DNA of 64,000 nucleotides from Pseudonocardia sp. T1-2H (GCF_038039215.1 NZ_JBBPCL010000001.1:4836001-4900000), one strand, 5' to 3'. Positions 19,352-29,516 are shown, counted from the stretch's first letter. Notes: generated by a model not told the origin, from the sequence alone. Made by a program: numbers and translations.

Positions 19352-19392
19352 CGGACCGGCTCCCGGTCGCCGGTACTCGGGGCGTCGCTCAT
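19348..19392 (-). CDS. 14-residue coupling minicistron between ybeY and the CBS protein
   Basis: ATG at 19392 overlaps the ybeY stop, and its own TGA overlaps the ATG of the CBS gene, both by the four bases ATGA. The product would be [20 protein letters not shown] ribosome site for the CBS gene lies inside it. It may have no function beyond passing ribosomes from ybeY to the next cistron. The two-sided overlap is plain in the sequence; translation is inferred. Confidence 0.4.
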   Translation of the reverse strand: MSDAPSTGDREPVR

Positions 19393-19940
19393 TTGGTCGT
19401 GGGGCGGTCGTCCTCGAGGCCGACCGTGCCGAGCAGCCGGGAGTCGTTACGGCGCTGCGCCTCCCGGGCGGCGGTGCGCGCGCGGTCCGTCCGCCAGTCC
19501 GCGAGGAGCTTGTTCTGCAGCGCGAACATCTCACGCTCCTCGTCCGGCTCGTGGTGGTCGTAGCCGAGCAGGTGCAGGACGCCGTGCACGGTGAGCAGGT
19601 GCAGCTCGTCGTCCAGCGTCTGCCCGGCCTGCTTGGCCTGGTCCTTCGCGAACGCCGGACAGAGCACGACGTCCCCGAGCAGCGCGGGGCCGATGTCCGG
19701 CGCGTCCGGGCGGCGCGTGTCCTCCGCGAACTCGTCCATCGGGAACGCCATGACGTCCGTGGGCCCGGGCTCGTCCATCCACCGCTCGTGCAGCTCGGAC
19801 ATCGTCTCCAGGGTCACCGCGGTGATCGCGAGCTCGACGGCCGGGCTGACCTGCATGACGTCGAGCGCGTACCGGGCGACGGAGACGATCAACGACTCGT
19901 CCACGGCGACGCCGGACTCGTTGACGATCTCGATGCTCAC
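19389..19940 (-). CDS. ybeY: endoribonuclease YbeY
   Basis: 183 residues from GTG 19940 (VSIEIVNESGVAVDE), preceded by GAGG 7 nt upstream; this matches the family N-terminus, although the frame stays open to 20102. The zinc-binding signature HGVLHLLGYDHH is present. YbeY acts in 16S rRNA 3'-end processing and ribosome quality control and partners functionally with Era, which lies downstream in the same strand block. The C-terminal tail after RTDRART is long and charged. Confidence 0.95.
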   Translation of the reverse strand: MSIEIVNESGVAVDESLIVSVARYALDVMQVSPAVELAITAVTLETMSELHERWMDEPGPTDVMAFPMDEFAEDTRRPDAPDIGPALLGDVVLCPAFAKDQAKQAGQTLDDELHLLTVHGVLHLLGYDHHEPDEEREMFALQNKLLADWRTDRARTAAREAQRRNDSRLLGTVGLEDDRPTTK

Positions 19941-20065
19941 TGACCAACCTCGGGGATCACGGCTACCTCTGCTTCGGGTGCCGGGGCCCCCGGCACTCAC
20001 CGGTGACGAGGGTAGTCGCCGCGGAGCGGGAGGGGTCCCGACCCCCACCCGGCACAGGTCTCGTG

Positions 20066-20097
20066 GTCCTCGCACAGGTCCGGCCCTGTGCGAGGAC
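20066..20097. terminator. hairpin after phoH
   Basis: Perfect 13-bp stem: GTCCTCGCACAGG at 20066-20078 pairs with 20085-20097 around a 6-nt loop. It lies 30 nt past the phoH stop and upstream of ybeY, so it could terminate or attenuate read-through into ybeY. Confidence 0.6.
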
Positions 20098-20126
20098 GCC
20101 ACTTCCCGTGTCAGGTCACCGTTCGC

Positions 20127-21233
<1,107 letters not shown>

Positions 21234-21323
21234 CTGCTTCGTCGCCTGCTCTCGGTCTCATGACGGGGACGGCATCGATGGTACCGGCCGGTTCCGACAC
21301 TTCGCCGCGCATTCTCCGAGCGG

Positions 21324-21857
21324 TCAGCGGATGAGTTTCTGCACGTCCCGGAACTGCGGATGGGTGCTGGCGGCCATCCATTCGAACAGCACCATCTCGG
21401 TCGTGACGACCTCGGCGCCGTGCTCGCGGGCCCGCGTGAGCGCCGCGTCCCGGTTCGCCGGGACGCGGGACCCGACCGCGTCGGCCACCACGACGACCCG
21501 GTGCCCCTCCTCGCGCAGCCCGATGACGGTCTGCAGCACGCAGACGTGCGCCTCCGCCCCGGCGACGACGATCTCCTTCGTCCCGGGCGGCAGCAGCATC
21601 GCGAACCCGGGCTCACCGACCGCCCCGAACGCCGTCTTGGGCAGCACCAGCTGGGGATACGCGGTCAGCTCGCGAACGGTCGGGCCGAGGCCCTCCGGGT
21701 ACTGCTCGGTGGCCGCGACCGGCACGCCGAGCAGCCCGGCGCCCTCCGCGAGCCGCACCGCGTTCGCGACGACCGCCTCGCCGCCGGAGATCGCCGGCAT
21801 CAGCCGTTCCTGCAGGTCGACGAGCAGCAGCAGGCCGCCCTTGGCCGACATCAACAT
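21324..21857 (-). CDS. isochorismatase-like cysteine hydrolase
   Basis: 177 residues. Rossmann-like cysteine hydrolase with the expected triad: Asp in LLLLVDLQERLMP, Lys in LVLPKTAFGA and Cys in VVAGAEAHVCVLQTVIGL. This closely resembles the YcaC/isochorismatase-domain group acting on unknown amide substrates. The start could be ATG 21857 or 21851. It is followed by the phoH gene on the same strand after 90 nt. Substrate not predictable from sequence. Confidence 0.88.
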   Translation of the reverse strand: MLMSAKGGLLLLVDLQERLMPAISGGEAVVANAVRLAEGAGLLGVPVAATEQYPEGLGPTVRELTAYPQLVLPKTAFGAVGEPGFAMLLPPGTKEIVVAGAEAHVCVLQTVIGLREEGHRVVVVADAVGSRVPANRDAALTRAREHGAEVVTTEMVLFEWMAASTHPQFRDVQKLIR

Positions 21858-22249
21858 CGTTGTCCTCCCGGGATCGGTCCCCAGTTTCCCGTGTGCCGGG
21901 GTGTTCCGTCACCGAGTCGCGGATTTCCGTGCCGGCCGTGCCGTCGACCAGGTCGATCGCGAGCGGGCGGCCGAGCTCGGCGAACCGGCTCGGCCGGTCC
22001 CCGTACGCGATCCGACGGGGCGCGGGGACACCGGCGGGGGGAGGACCACGTCGCGGCGGACATGGAGGACACCCACCGCGACGTGGCGGCCACCGGCCGA
22101 GGGGGGCTCCTCCGGCGGCCTCGTGGACGCGAACGGCCACGAGCCCCTCCCCGCCACACGGCGGGGGCGGCCACACAATAGTTCGACCGGCCGCCGAGCG
22201 GGGGCCTTTCGCGCTCGGAATCGATACGGCCGTGCGTGTCGCGCAGGGA
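21858..22249. other. gene-poor gap upstream of the isochorismatase-like gene
   Basis: 392 nt without a convincing gene. On the minus strand a short stretch reads RRIAYGDRPSRFAEL, which resembles the N-terminus of BD-FAE-type alpha/beta hydrolases, but no hydrolase motif follows. It may be a decayed remnant or chance. Confidence 0.4.
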
Positions 22250-23019
22250 CTAGCGGGAGGGCTCGGCGAACGGGTCGGGACGCGCGGTCCAGCGGCCCGT
22301 CAGCGCCCCGATCGCGCCGAGGGCGACGGCCGCGGCGGTGGACGCGCGCAGGACGTCCGGGCCGAGCCGGACGGTCCGGGCACCGGCGGCGACCAGCGTG
22401 TCGAGCTCGGCGTCGGAGATCCCGCCCTCCGGCCCGACGACCAGCAGGACGTCGCCGGACGCGGGCAGGTCGGAGGCGCGCAGGACGTCGTCCGCGCTCT
22501 CGTGGAGCACGAGCGTCCGCTCGACCTCGCCGACCCGACGGGCGAGCTCGGTGGTGGAGACGGGCTCGGACACGGGGGGCACCCACGGGCGCCGGGCCTG
22601 CTTCGCCGCCTCCCGCACGGTCGAGCGCCAGCGGGCGAGCGCCTTCTCCCCGCGCGGGCCCTGCTCCCACTTCGCGACGCAGCGCGCGGCCCGCCACGGG
22701 ATCACCCCGTCGACGCCCGCCTCGGTGGCGGTCTCGACCGCCAGCTCGCCGCGGTCGCCCTTCACCAGGGCCTGGGCGAGCAGCACCCGGGGGACGGCGG
22801 GTCGAGGCGGACCGCGTCGAGGACGTCGAGCTCCAGGAAGTCCTTGCCCGCCTCACCGGCCGCGGCGCGTGCCAGCCCGCCCCGGCCGTCGGCGAGCAGC
22901 ACGACCTCGCCCGGACGGATCCGCTTCACCGTGGCCGCGTGCCGACCTTCGGCACCGGTCAGGGTGTGCGCTCCGACCTTCGGCAGTTCCTCGACGAGGA
23001 ACAGGGGTGCCGTACTCAT
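22250..23019 (-). CDS. rsmE: 16S rRNA m3U1498 methyltransferase RsmE, frameshifted
   Basis: SPOUT methyltransferase. The N-terminal PUA-like part (ATG 23019, FLVEELPKVGAHTLTGAEGRHAATVKRIRPGEVV) and the SPOUT part (RVLLAQALVKGDRGE..., VGPEGGISDAELD, RLGPDVLRASTAAAVAL) are in different frames. One base added to the G5 run 22789-22793 fuses them into 256 residues, the normal RsmE length. All methyl-donor-site motifs are intact. It is directly downstream of dnaJ, as Rv2372c is in M. tuberculosis. Assembly error is likely. Confidence 0.92.
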
Positions 23020-23048
23020 GCGCCGGCGGCCCGGGCCGCGAGCCCCAC

Positions 23049-24233
23049 TCAGCGGCCGCCGAAGGAGTCCCGCAGCCGGGAGAACAGCCCGTGCCCGTTG
23101 CGCGCCCCGACCGCCAGGTCCGGCTGCTCCTCGCCGCGGAGCTTCGCCAGCTGGCGCAGCAGCTCGGTCTGCTCCTTGTCCAGCTTGGTGGGCACCGTGA
23201 CGTCGATGTGCACGATGAGGTCCCCGTACCCGTCGACCCGGCCGGTGGAGCGCAGCCGGGGCATGCCCTTGCCGCGCAGCGTCCGCATCGCGCCGGCCTG
23301 GGTGCCGGGTTCGATGTCCAGGTCCTCGAGCGCGCCGTCGAGCATCGGGAGCGGCAGCGTCGCGCCGAGCGCGGCGGCCGTCATCGGCAGCGGCAGGGTG
23401 ACGTGGAGGTCCGCGCCGTCGCGCCGGAAGACCTCGTGCGGCACCTCCTCGACCTCGACGTAGAGGTCACCGGCCGGGCCACCGCCCGCGCCGACCTCGC
23501 CCTGACCCGCCAGCCGGACGCGCATCCCGTCGGCCACGCCGGCGGGGATCCGCACGCCGACGTTGCGCCGCGAGCGCACCCGGCCGTCCCCGGCGCACTG
23601 CCGGCACGGCTCCGGGATGACCTCGCCGAGGCCGCGGCACGTCGGGCACGGGCGCGAGGTGACGACCTGGCCGAGGAACGAGCGCTGCACGCTCTGGATC
23701 TCGCCGCGGCCGTCGCAGATGTCGCACGTCTGCGGGGAGGTGCCGGGCGCGCAGCCGTTGCCGCTGCACTCCGAGCAGAGCACCGCGGTGTCGACGGTCA
23801 GCTCGCGCTGCACGCCGGTCGCGCACTCCTCGAGGGTGAGCTGCATCCGGATCAGCGCGTCCGCACCGGGCTGGACCCGGCTGCGCGGGCCCCGGCCGCG
23901 GCCGCCCCCGGCACCGCCGAAGAAGGCGTCCATGATGTCGCCGAAGCCGAACGCGCTGAACGGGTCTCCCCCGCCGGCGCCACCGCCGCCGCCACGCCCG
24001 TTGTCCAGCGGGTCGCCGCCGAGGTCGACGATGCGCCGCTTCTCCGGGTCCGTCAGCACCTCGTACGCGGTGCTGACCTCGCGGAACTGTTCCTGCGCCG
24101 CCGGATCCGGGTTCACGTCGGGATGGAGCTCCCGGGCGAGCCTGCGGTACGCCCGCTTGATCTCGTCGGGACCCGCGCCCTGTTCGACGCCCAGGATCCC
24201 GTAGTAGTCGCGTGCCACCCTCGAATTCCCCAT
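23049..24233 (-). CDS. dnaJ: molecular chaperone DnaJ
   Basis: 394 residues. J domain (about 5-70, with HPD in ELHPDVNPD), Gly/Phe linker (about 80-130), four CxxCxGxG zinc repeats ([32 protein letters not shown]) and a C-terminal peptide-binding domain. It stimulates DnaK ATPase and delivers unfolded clients. ATG 24233 has AAGGA upstream; GTG 24218 ([11 protein letters not shown]) would match the commonest family start. This is the DnaJ2 copy paired with hrcA, not the dnaK-operon copy. Confidence 0.96.
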   Translation of the reverse strand: MGNSRVARDYYGILGVEQGAGPDEIKRAYRRLARELHPDVNPDPAAQEQFREVSTAYEVLTDPEKRRIVDLGGDPLDNGRGGGGGAGGGDPFSAFGFGDIMDAFFGGAGGGRGRGPRSRVQPGADALIRMQLTLEECATGVQRELTVDTAVLCSECSGNGCAPGTSPQTCDICDGRGEIQSVQRSFLGQVVTSRPCPTCRGLGEVIPEPCRQCAGDGRVRSRRNVGVRIPAGVADGMRVRLAGQGEVGAGGGPAGDLYVEVEEVPHEVFRRDGADLHVTLPLPMTAAALGATLPLPMLDGALEDLDIEPGTQAGAMRTLRGKGMPRLRSTGRVDGYGDLIVHIDVTVPTKLDKEQTELLRQLAKLRGEEQPDLAVGARNGHGLFSRLRDSFGGR

Positions 24234-24277
24234 GATCCTTCAGCTCGACAGCTCGTATCCTGACCGCGCGCAGAAGC

Positions 24278-25297
24278 TCAGCGCCCCGTCAGGATCTCAC
24301 CCACGTAACGAGCGACGGCATGCACCGCCGCGATGGTTCCCGGATAGTCCATCCGGGTGGGCCCGACGACGCCCATTCCGCCCAGCACCGTGCCCGGCCC
24401 GTAGCCGATCGACACGACCGAGGCGGTGTGCAGGTCCGAGGACTCGTTCTCCTCGCCGATCCGCACCGTCACCAGGCCCGGGTCCTTGGCCGAGGCCAGC
24501 AGCTTGAGCACCACGACCTGCTCCTCGAGCGCCTCGAGGATCTGCCGCAGCGACCCCGGGAAGTCCGCGGTGTTGCGGGTCAGGTTGGCCGTGCCGCCGA
24601 GGACCAGCCGCTCCTCGGGGTGCTCTACCAGCGTCTCGATCAGGACCGTGGACAGCGTCACCACGACGTCCCGCAGCTCGCGCGGCGCAGACTCCGGCAG
24701 CTCCGCCACCTCGGCGGACGCGTCCGCGAGCTTCCGCCCGACCAGCGCTCCGTTGAGGAGCGCGCGCAGCCGCCCGACCTCCTCCTCGCCGACGACCTGC
24801 CCGAGATCGACCACCCGCTGGTCCACCCGGCCGCTGTCGGTGATCAGCACCAGCATCAGCCGCGCGGGCGTGAGCTGGACGACCTCGAGATGGCGGACGG
24901 TGGAGCGGGTGAGCGTCGGGTACTGCACCACGGCGACCTGACGGGTGAGCTGGGCCAGCAGCCGGACGCTGCGGCGCAGCACGTCGTCGAGGTCCACCGC
25001 GCCTTCCAGGAACGACTGCACGGCCTTGCGCTCGGGGCCGGACAGCGGCTTGATCGCGGCCAGCCGGTCGACGAAGAGCCGGTAGCCCTTGTCCGTCGGG
25101 ATGCGGCCGGCGCTGGTGTGGGGCTGGGCGATGAGCCCCTCCTCCTCCAGCGCGGCCATGTCGTTGCGCACGGTGGCGCTGGAGACGCCGAGATTGTGCC
25201 GCTCCACGATCGCCCGGGAGCCCACGGGCTCCTGGGTGGACACGTAGTCCGCGACGATCGCCTGGAGGACGGCGAAGCGACGCTCGTCCGAGTTCAC
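24278..25297 (-). CDS. hrcA: heat-inducible transcription repressor HrcA
   Basis: 339 residues. N-terminal winged helix ([48 protein letters not shown], shown in part), GAF-like middle, dimerisation region, and the C-terminal signature [27 protein letters not shown]. It represses groE-type chaperone genes through CIRCE elements. I saw no CIRCE sequence in its own upstream 65 nt, so its autoregulation here is doubtful. Co-directional with dnaJ (44-nt gap). Confidence 0.95.
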   Translation of the reverse strand: MNSDERRFAVLQAIVADYVSTQEPVGSRAIVERHNLGVSSATVRNDMAALEEEGLIAQPHTSAGRIPTDKGYRLFVDRLAAIKPLSGPERKAVQSFLEGAVDLDDVLRRSVRLLAQLTRQVAVVQYPTLTRSTVRHLEVVQLTPARLMLVLITDSGRVDQRVVDLGQVVGEEEVGRLRALLNGALVGRKLADASAEVAELPESAPRELRDVVVTLSTVLIETLVEHPEERLVLGGTANLTRNTADFPGSLRQILEALEEQVVVLKLLASAKDPGLVTVRIGEENESSDLHTASVVSIGYGPGTVLGGMGVVGPTRMDYPGTIAAVHAVARYVGEILTGR

Positions 25298-25394
25298 CGG
25301 GCACCTCCTCGCGTATCGGGGACCGGACGGTCACCCACGTCCTCGGTCTCCGCTCAAGTGTATGCGGACGCAACCGCGTGCCGCCCCAATCGCG

Positions 25395-25520
25395 AGGTGT
25401 GACCCGGTCGACGCGGGTCTGCTTCTCCCCCTCGCGGTGGAACTCGAGGCGCACGATCATGCCGCCCTCCTCGCCGACGAGCAGTTCGTTCTCCACGACC
25501 TCGGTGAACGTCGCGTCCAC
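25395..25520 (-). pseudogene. possible remnant of an SRPBCC/AHSA1-type protein
   Basis: From GTG 25520 the frame reads DATFTEVVENELLV followed by MIVRLEFHREGEKQTRV, a strand-turn-strand pattern like the middle of SRPBCC (AHSA1) domains. The similarity ends after about 42 residues, and the frame then runs into hrcA without further match. It could be a decayed fragment or a chance reading. Weak evidence. Confidence 0.3.
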
Positions 25521-25579
25521 CGGCTCACGGGTCGCTCGTCACCACCCCGACCACACCCGGGTCACACGCGGGGCGCGGC

Positions 25580-26704
25580 ATGGTCGGCGCAATGGGTGGT
25601 CCGCCTCGGTTCAGCCGGCGCTGGGTGCTGGTCGCCGCCGGCGCCGCCGCCCTGCTCGGAGCCGGACCCGCGGGCGGGCTGCTCCCCGTCGGCCCGGACC
25701 TGCCCGCCGAGGACCTCCGTGCCCGGGTCCTCGCCGGCCCTCCGCCCTTCACCGGCCTCGCCCGCAGCACCGGGCGCCTCGGCCTCCCCGAGATCCCGCA
25801 GCTGCAGTCGACGACCGCCCTGCTGACCAGCACGACCACGGTCCGCTCCTACCGCGCGGGCCCCGACCGCTGGCGCGTCGACGAGTTGACGCCGGCCGGC
25901 GAGCGGGACACCTACCATCGCGACGGCGTCGAGTACGTCTGGGACTTCGGCGCGAACCAGCTCACGACCGTCTCCGGCAGCACGCCGGTCCGGCTCCCCC
26001 GCCCGGCCGATCTCGATCCGCCCGAGCTGGCGCGCCGGCTCGTCGGCCTGACCAGGTCCGATCCCGTCTCGACCATCCCGGGCCGGCGGATCGCGGGCAT
26101 CGGCGCGTCGGGGTTCCGGGTGACGCCGGGCGATCCGGACACGACGGTCGCGCGGATCGACGTCTGGCTGGACCCGGACTCCGGGCTGCCGCTGCGCGTC
26201 GAGGTCGCCGGGCGCACCGACCCCGGCTTGCCCGTGTTGTTCACCGAGTTCCAGGAGGTCTCCCTGACCGCGCCCGACGACCGCACCCTCACCCCCGCCC
26301 TCCCGCCCGACGCGGACGCGGTGACCGCGGACGCCACGGACCTCGCCGGCGCCCTGCGCCAGCTCGACGCGCCCGATCCGCCGCCCCGGCTCGCGGGCCG
26401 CGCCCTCGTCCCGCTGGGGGGTGCCGCTCTTCCGGGCGTCGGCCTCTACGGCTCCGGCGTCTCCGGGTTCGCGCTGGTCCCGGCCAGCCGCGGGATCGCG
26501 GACCGGGTCATCGAGGGTGCGGCGATGGCGGGCGGCGTGACGGTCGAGGTGCCGGTCGGGCGCGCGGTGCGGGTCAGCTCGCCGCTGCTCACCGTGGTGG
26601 CCCGCGGGGGGATCCGGCGGGGCGGGAGGCTGCTGGTCGGCACGGTCGCGCCCGCGGTGCTGGAACAGGCCGTGCGCGAGCTGCCGACGAGGGCTCGGAC
26701 ATGA
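25580..26704 (+). CDS. RseB/LolA-like exported protein linked to an ABC transporter
   Basis: 374 residues. Hydrophobic export segment at about 13-35 after FSRRW, then a large beta-rich domain: TTVRSYRAGPDRWRVDELTPAGERDTYHRDGVEYVWDFGANQLT resembles the LolA/RseB half-barrel that binds lipids or lipoproteins (opening part only shown here). The C-terminal part (about 270-370) forms a second, unclassified domain. Start ATG 25580 or 25592. It lies 13 nt before an ABC ATPase, so the three genes look like one operon. Probably a periplasm-side accessory or sensor for the transporter; inferred. Confidence 0.65.
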   Translation: MVGAMGGPPRFSRRWVLVAAGAAALLGAGPAGGLLPVGPDLPAEDLRARVLAGPPPFTGLARSTGRLGLPEIPQLQSTTALLTSTTTVRSYRAGPDRWRVDELTPAGERDTYHRDGVEYVWDFGANQLTTVSGSTPVRLPRPADLDPPELARRLVGLTRSDPVSTIPGRRIAGIGASGFRVTPGDPDTTVARIDVWLDPDSGLPLRVEVAGRTDPGLPVLFTEFQEVSLTAPDDRTLTPALPPDADAVTADATDLAGALRQLDAPDPPPRLAGRALVPLGGAALPGVGLYGSGVSGFALVPASRGIADRVIEGAAMAGGVTVEVPVGRAVRVSSPLLTVVARGGIRRGGRLLVGTVAPAVLEQAVRELPTRART

Positions 26705-26717
26705 CGGGATCACCGCT

Positions 26718-27683
26718 GTGATCATCTCCACGTCCGGGCTCACCAAGCGCTTCGGCCGGGTGACCGCCGTCGACGGCGTCGACCTGCGGGTGCCCGAGGG
26801 CGTCCGGTTCGGTCTGCTGGGCCCGAACGGCTCCGGCAAGACGACGACGGTCCGGATGCTGCTCGGGCTCGTCCACGCGACGTCCGGCTCGATCGAGGTG
26901 TTCGGCGAGCCGATGCCGCGCCGGTCCGCGAGCGTGCTGCCGCACGTCGGCGCGCTGGTGGAGGGCCCGGCCGCGTGGGGCCACCTGTCCGGGCGGGCGA
27001 ACCTGCGGCTGCTCGACGCCGCCGGCCGCGGGGGCCGGCTGCGGGACCGGCGCCGCCGCATCGAGGACGTGCTCGGGCGCGTCGGGCTCGGCGGTGTCGA
27101 CCGCCGCCCGGTGCGCGCCTACTCCCTCGGCATGCGCCAGCGCCTCGGCATCGCCGCGGCCCTGCTGCGCGGCCCGCGCCTGCTCCTGCTCGACGAGCCG
27201 ACGAACGGGCTCGACCCGCGCGGGATCCACGAGATGCGGTCGCTGCTGACCGGGCTGAACGAGGCCGGGACGACGGTCGTGCTGTCCAGCCACCTGCTCA
27301 GCGAGGTGGAGGCGCTGTGCACGCAGGTCGGGGTCATGGACGCCGGGCGGCTGGTGCTCGACTCCCCGCTCGACGCCCTGCGCACACCGACGGGCCGGAT
27401 CCTGCTGACGACACCCGACCCCGCGTCGGCCGTCGGGCTGCTCGACGGGCGGGTCCTGTCCCGGGCCGGGAACGAACTGGTGGTCCGCGGCGACGACGCG
27501 GCGGAGCTGAACGCGCGGCTCGTCGCCGGCGGGGTGCGGGTGAGCGGGCTGAGCGCGGAGAGGCGGACGTTGGAGCAGGTGGTGCTGGAGCTGACCGGAC
27601 CGGGAGCGGACCGGGTGGACGGCCGCCCGCCGCCCGCCGCCCGCCCGACCACACCACTCCCGGCCTCCGGGGGCGACCGGTGA
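26718..27683 (+). CDS. ABC transporter ATP-binding protein
   Basis: 321 residues from GTG 26718. Nucleotide-binding domain with Walker A GPNGSGKTTT, signature YSLGMRQRLG, Walker B LLLLDEPTNGLDP and switch His in VVLSSHLLSEVE, followed by a short C-terminal extension (about 225-321). It belongs to the DrrA/CcmA-like exporter group that pairs with a separate ABC-2 permease. Its stop overlaps the GTG of the permease. Energises export or lipid translocation; substrate unknown. Confidence 0.92.
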   Translation: MIISTSGLTKRFGRVTAVDGVDLRVPEGVRFGLLGPNGSGKTTTVRMLLGLVHATSGSIEVFGEPMPRRSASVLPHVGALVEGPAAWGHLSGRANLRLLDAAGRGGRLRDRRRRIEDVLGRVGLGGVDRRPVRAYSLGMRQRLGIAAALLRGPRLLLLDEPTNGLDPRGIHEMRSLLTGLNEAGTTVVLSSHLLSEVEALCTQVGVMDAGRLVLDSPLDALRTPTGRILLTTPDPASAVGLLDGRVLSRAGNELVVRGDDAAELNARLVAGGVRVSGLSAERRTLEQVVLELTGPGADRVDGRPPPAARPTTPLPASGGDR

Positions 27684-28510
27684 TCGCCGTCGAGCTCCGG
27701 CTGATGCTGCGCCGACGCCGGGTCTGGTTGTGCTGGGTCCTGCTCTGCGCCCTGCCGACGCTCGTCGCGATCCTGCTGGCCGCCACCGACCTCACACCCC
27801 CGCCGGGCAGCGGCGGCGCGTTCCTCTCCGCCGTCGTGACCAACGGGCAGATCTTCCCCGCCGCCGCGCTCGCGCTCGTCCTGCCGGTGTTCCTGCCGAT
27901 CACCGTCGCGATCGTCTCCGGGGAGGCGATCGCGGGCGAGGCGACGGCCGGGACGCTGCGCTACCTGCTCGTCCGGCCCGTCGGGCGGCTGCGGCTGCTC
28001 ACCGCCAAGCTGATCTCCGTCGCGGTCTACGTGCTGCTCGCGGTGCTGCTGGTGACGGTCGTGTCCTACGTCGTGGGGGTGCTGGCGTTCGGGTTCGGGC
28101 CGGACGCGTCGCTCGGCGGAGGGGGCGGCATCCCGTCGCTCTCGGGCGCGACCCTGACCCCGGTGGACGTGGTGGTCCGCACCGGCGTGACCGTCGGGTA
28201 CCTCGCGCTGTGCATGCTGGCCCTCGGGGCGATCGGACTGTTCTTCTCGACGCTCACGGACGCGCCGCTGGCCGCCACGCTCGGGGTGCTGGCGGTCGTC
28301 GTGGCGAGCGCCGCCCTGACCCCGCTCGACGCGGCCTCGGCGATCCAGCCGTACCTGCCGACGACCCACTGGCTCGCCTGGATCGACCTGTACCGGGACC
28401 CGATCCTCTGGGACCCGGTCCGCCGCGGCCTCCTCGTCGAGGGCGGCTACGTCGTCGTCGCGTTCGGCGCCGCGTGGGCCAACTTCGCGACCAAGGACGT
28501 CACCAGCTGA
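27680..28510 (+). CDS. ABC-2 type transporter permease
   Basis: 276 residues from GTG 27680, overlapping the ATPase stop. About six membrane segments (for example VLLCALPTLVAILLAATDL, AALALVLPVFLPITVAIVSG, VAVYVLLAVLLVTVVSYVVGVLAF, ATLGVLAVVVASAAL) and the ABC-2 hallmark GEAIAGEATAGTLRYLLVRPV. Partner of the preceding ATPase and RseB/LolA-like protein. The TGA is the first triplet of a family A repeat. Confidence 0.9.
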   Translation: MIAVELRLMLRRRRVWLCWVLLCALPTLVAILLAATDLTPPPGSGGAFLSAVVTNGQIFPAAALALVLPVFLPITVAIVSGEAIAGEATAGTLRYLLVRPVGRLRLLTAKLISVAVYVLLAVLLVTVVSYVVGVLAFGFGPDASLGGGGGIPSLSGATLTPVDVVVRTGVTVGYLALCMLALGAIGLFFSTLTDAPLAATLGVLAVVVASAALTPLDAASAIQPYLPTTHWLAWIDLYRDPILWDPVRRGLLVEGGYVVVAFGAAWANFATKDVTS

Positions 28511-28513
28511 CCT

Positions 28514-28553
28514 GTGCGCGTGGAACCTCGTGAGAGCGGGGTTTCACCCGCAC
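28514..28553. terminator. GTGCGCGG palindrome (family A), copy 3; bidirectional terminator
   Basis: Arms 28514-28530 and 28537-28553 with a 6-nt loop, three imperfect pairs. Same 17-6-17 design and same flanking TGACCT / TGACCTGCGnGAACTC words as 15301-15340. It lies between convergent genes (stops 28510 and 28583). Confidence 0.65.
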
Positions 28554-28582
28554 AACCCTCACTGACCTGCGAGAACTCCGGG

Positions 28583-29377
28583 TCAGCGTGCGGGTGCGGC
28601 TCCGCAGCCCGCACCCGCGACGTCGACCGGCGCGGGCCCGATGGCTCGCAGCACCAGCCCGGTGACGGTCGCGTCCCGCGGCAGGTTCGAGTGCCCCACC
28701 CGGGCGCCCGGGCAGACGTCCTGGACCCGGACGTTCGTCGCCCCGGCGAGGCGGGCGGTCTCCGGCGGCATCGAGGTCTCGTCGTCGGCGGTCCAGATCG
28801 AGAGCCAGGGCACGGCGGCGCCGACGTCCGCCCGGTCCAACTCGGTGACCGCCGCCGACCCCGGGGCGAGCTGGCGGCACGCGACCGGGCAGGCGTCGGG
28901 GGCCTGGGTGATGGCGAGGGCGGCGAGCGACGTCCCGTGCAGCGGGGACCCCATCGTGACGACGCGCCGAGCCTTCGCCGCGCCGTCGTCCCGGGAGATC
29001 CACAGCCCGGCGACGACGCCACCGGCCGAGTAGCCGACCACGTCGACGGACGGGGCGCCCGCGGCGAGGGCCGCGTCCGCGGCGGCGTCGAGCACCTCGA
29101 CCTGGGCCGACAGGTCACCGGTGCCGTCACCGACGAGCCTGAGCACCTGCGCGTCCCGGCCCGTGGCCTCGATCCGGGAGGCGAGCTGGAGCAGGGAGTC
29201 CCGGCTGCCGCCGTAACCGGGGACGAGCAGGACCGGGCCGGGCCGGTCCTGGGCGGGCCGGGCGACGGGATCGACGCCGCCGCCGGACGACGCCGCGACC
29301 CGGATGCCGACGACGACCACCGCGACGAGCACGACCAGCGCCAGGATCGCGGCGAGCAGCCGCCGCCGCGGGCTCAC
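28583..29377 (-). CDS. secreted or membrane-anchored lipase (alpha/beta hydrolase)
   Basis: 264 residues from GTG 29377 (VSPRRRLLAAILALVVLVAVVVVGI), an N-terminal signal anchor; the frame is open to 29473 but passes through GACTCGC repeats. The hydrolase core has the oxyanion loop VLLVPGYGGS, nucleophile elbow VVGYSAGG and GSPLHGTSLA, typical of triacylglycerol lipase/esterase LipB-like proteins. The His is probably in VGHSNLPRD. Four Cys residues in the C-terminal half suggest disulfides outside the membrane. Substrate unknown. Confidence 0.85.
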   Translation of the reverse strand: MSPRRRLLAAILALVVLVAVVVVGIRVAASSGGGVDPVARPAQDRPGPVLLVPGYGGSRDSLLQLASRIEATGRDAQVLRLVGDGTGDLSAQVEVLDAAADAALAAGAPSVDVVGYSAGGVVAGLWISRDDGAAKARRVVTMGSPLHGTSLAALAITQAPDACPVACRQLAPGSAAVTELDRADVGAAVPWLSIWTADDETSMPPETARLAGATNVRVQDVCPGARVGHSNLPRDATVTGLVLRAIGPAPVDVAGAGCGAAPAR

Positions 29378-29385
29378 CGCCGGCT

Positions 29386-29482
29386 CCCGACTCGCGCGGC
29401 CCCAGGCCCCGACCTGCGGGGTGCCACGCCCCGAATCGCGCGCCACTGCCCGCGAGTCGGGATGTGGGACCACGCGAGTCGG
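29386..29482. repeat. cluster of GACTCGC words (family C), array 1
   Basis: Four copies of CCCGACTCGCG or its complement, one degenerate (CCGAATCGCG), starting near 29386, 29428, 29448 and 29470 in mixed orientation. It fills the space between the lipase start and the hemW stop. A larger array of the same word is at 35916-36119. Confidence 0.6.
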
Positions 29483-29516
29483 GCCCTGTGGGTCACGGCG
29501 GCGCGACCTGGGTGGG

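Noticed and set aside
25298..25395. CIRCE element upstream of hrcA
   Set aside because: No TTAGCACTC-N9-GAGTGCTAA-like inverted repeat could be found near the hrcA start.
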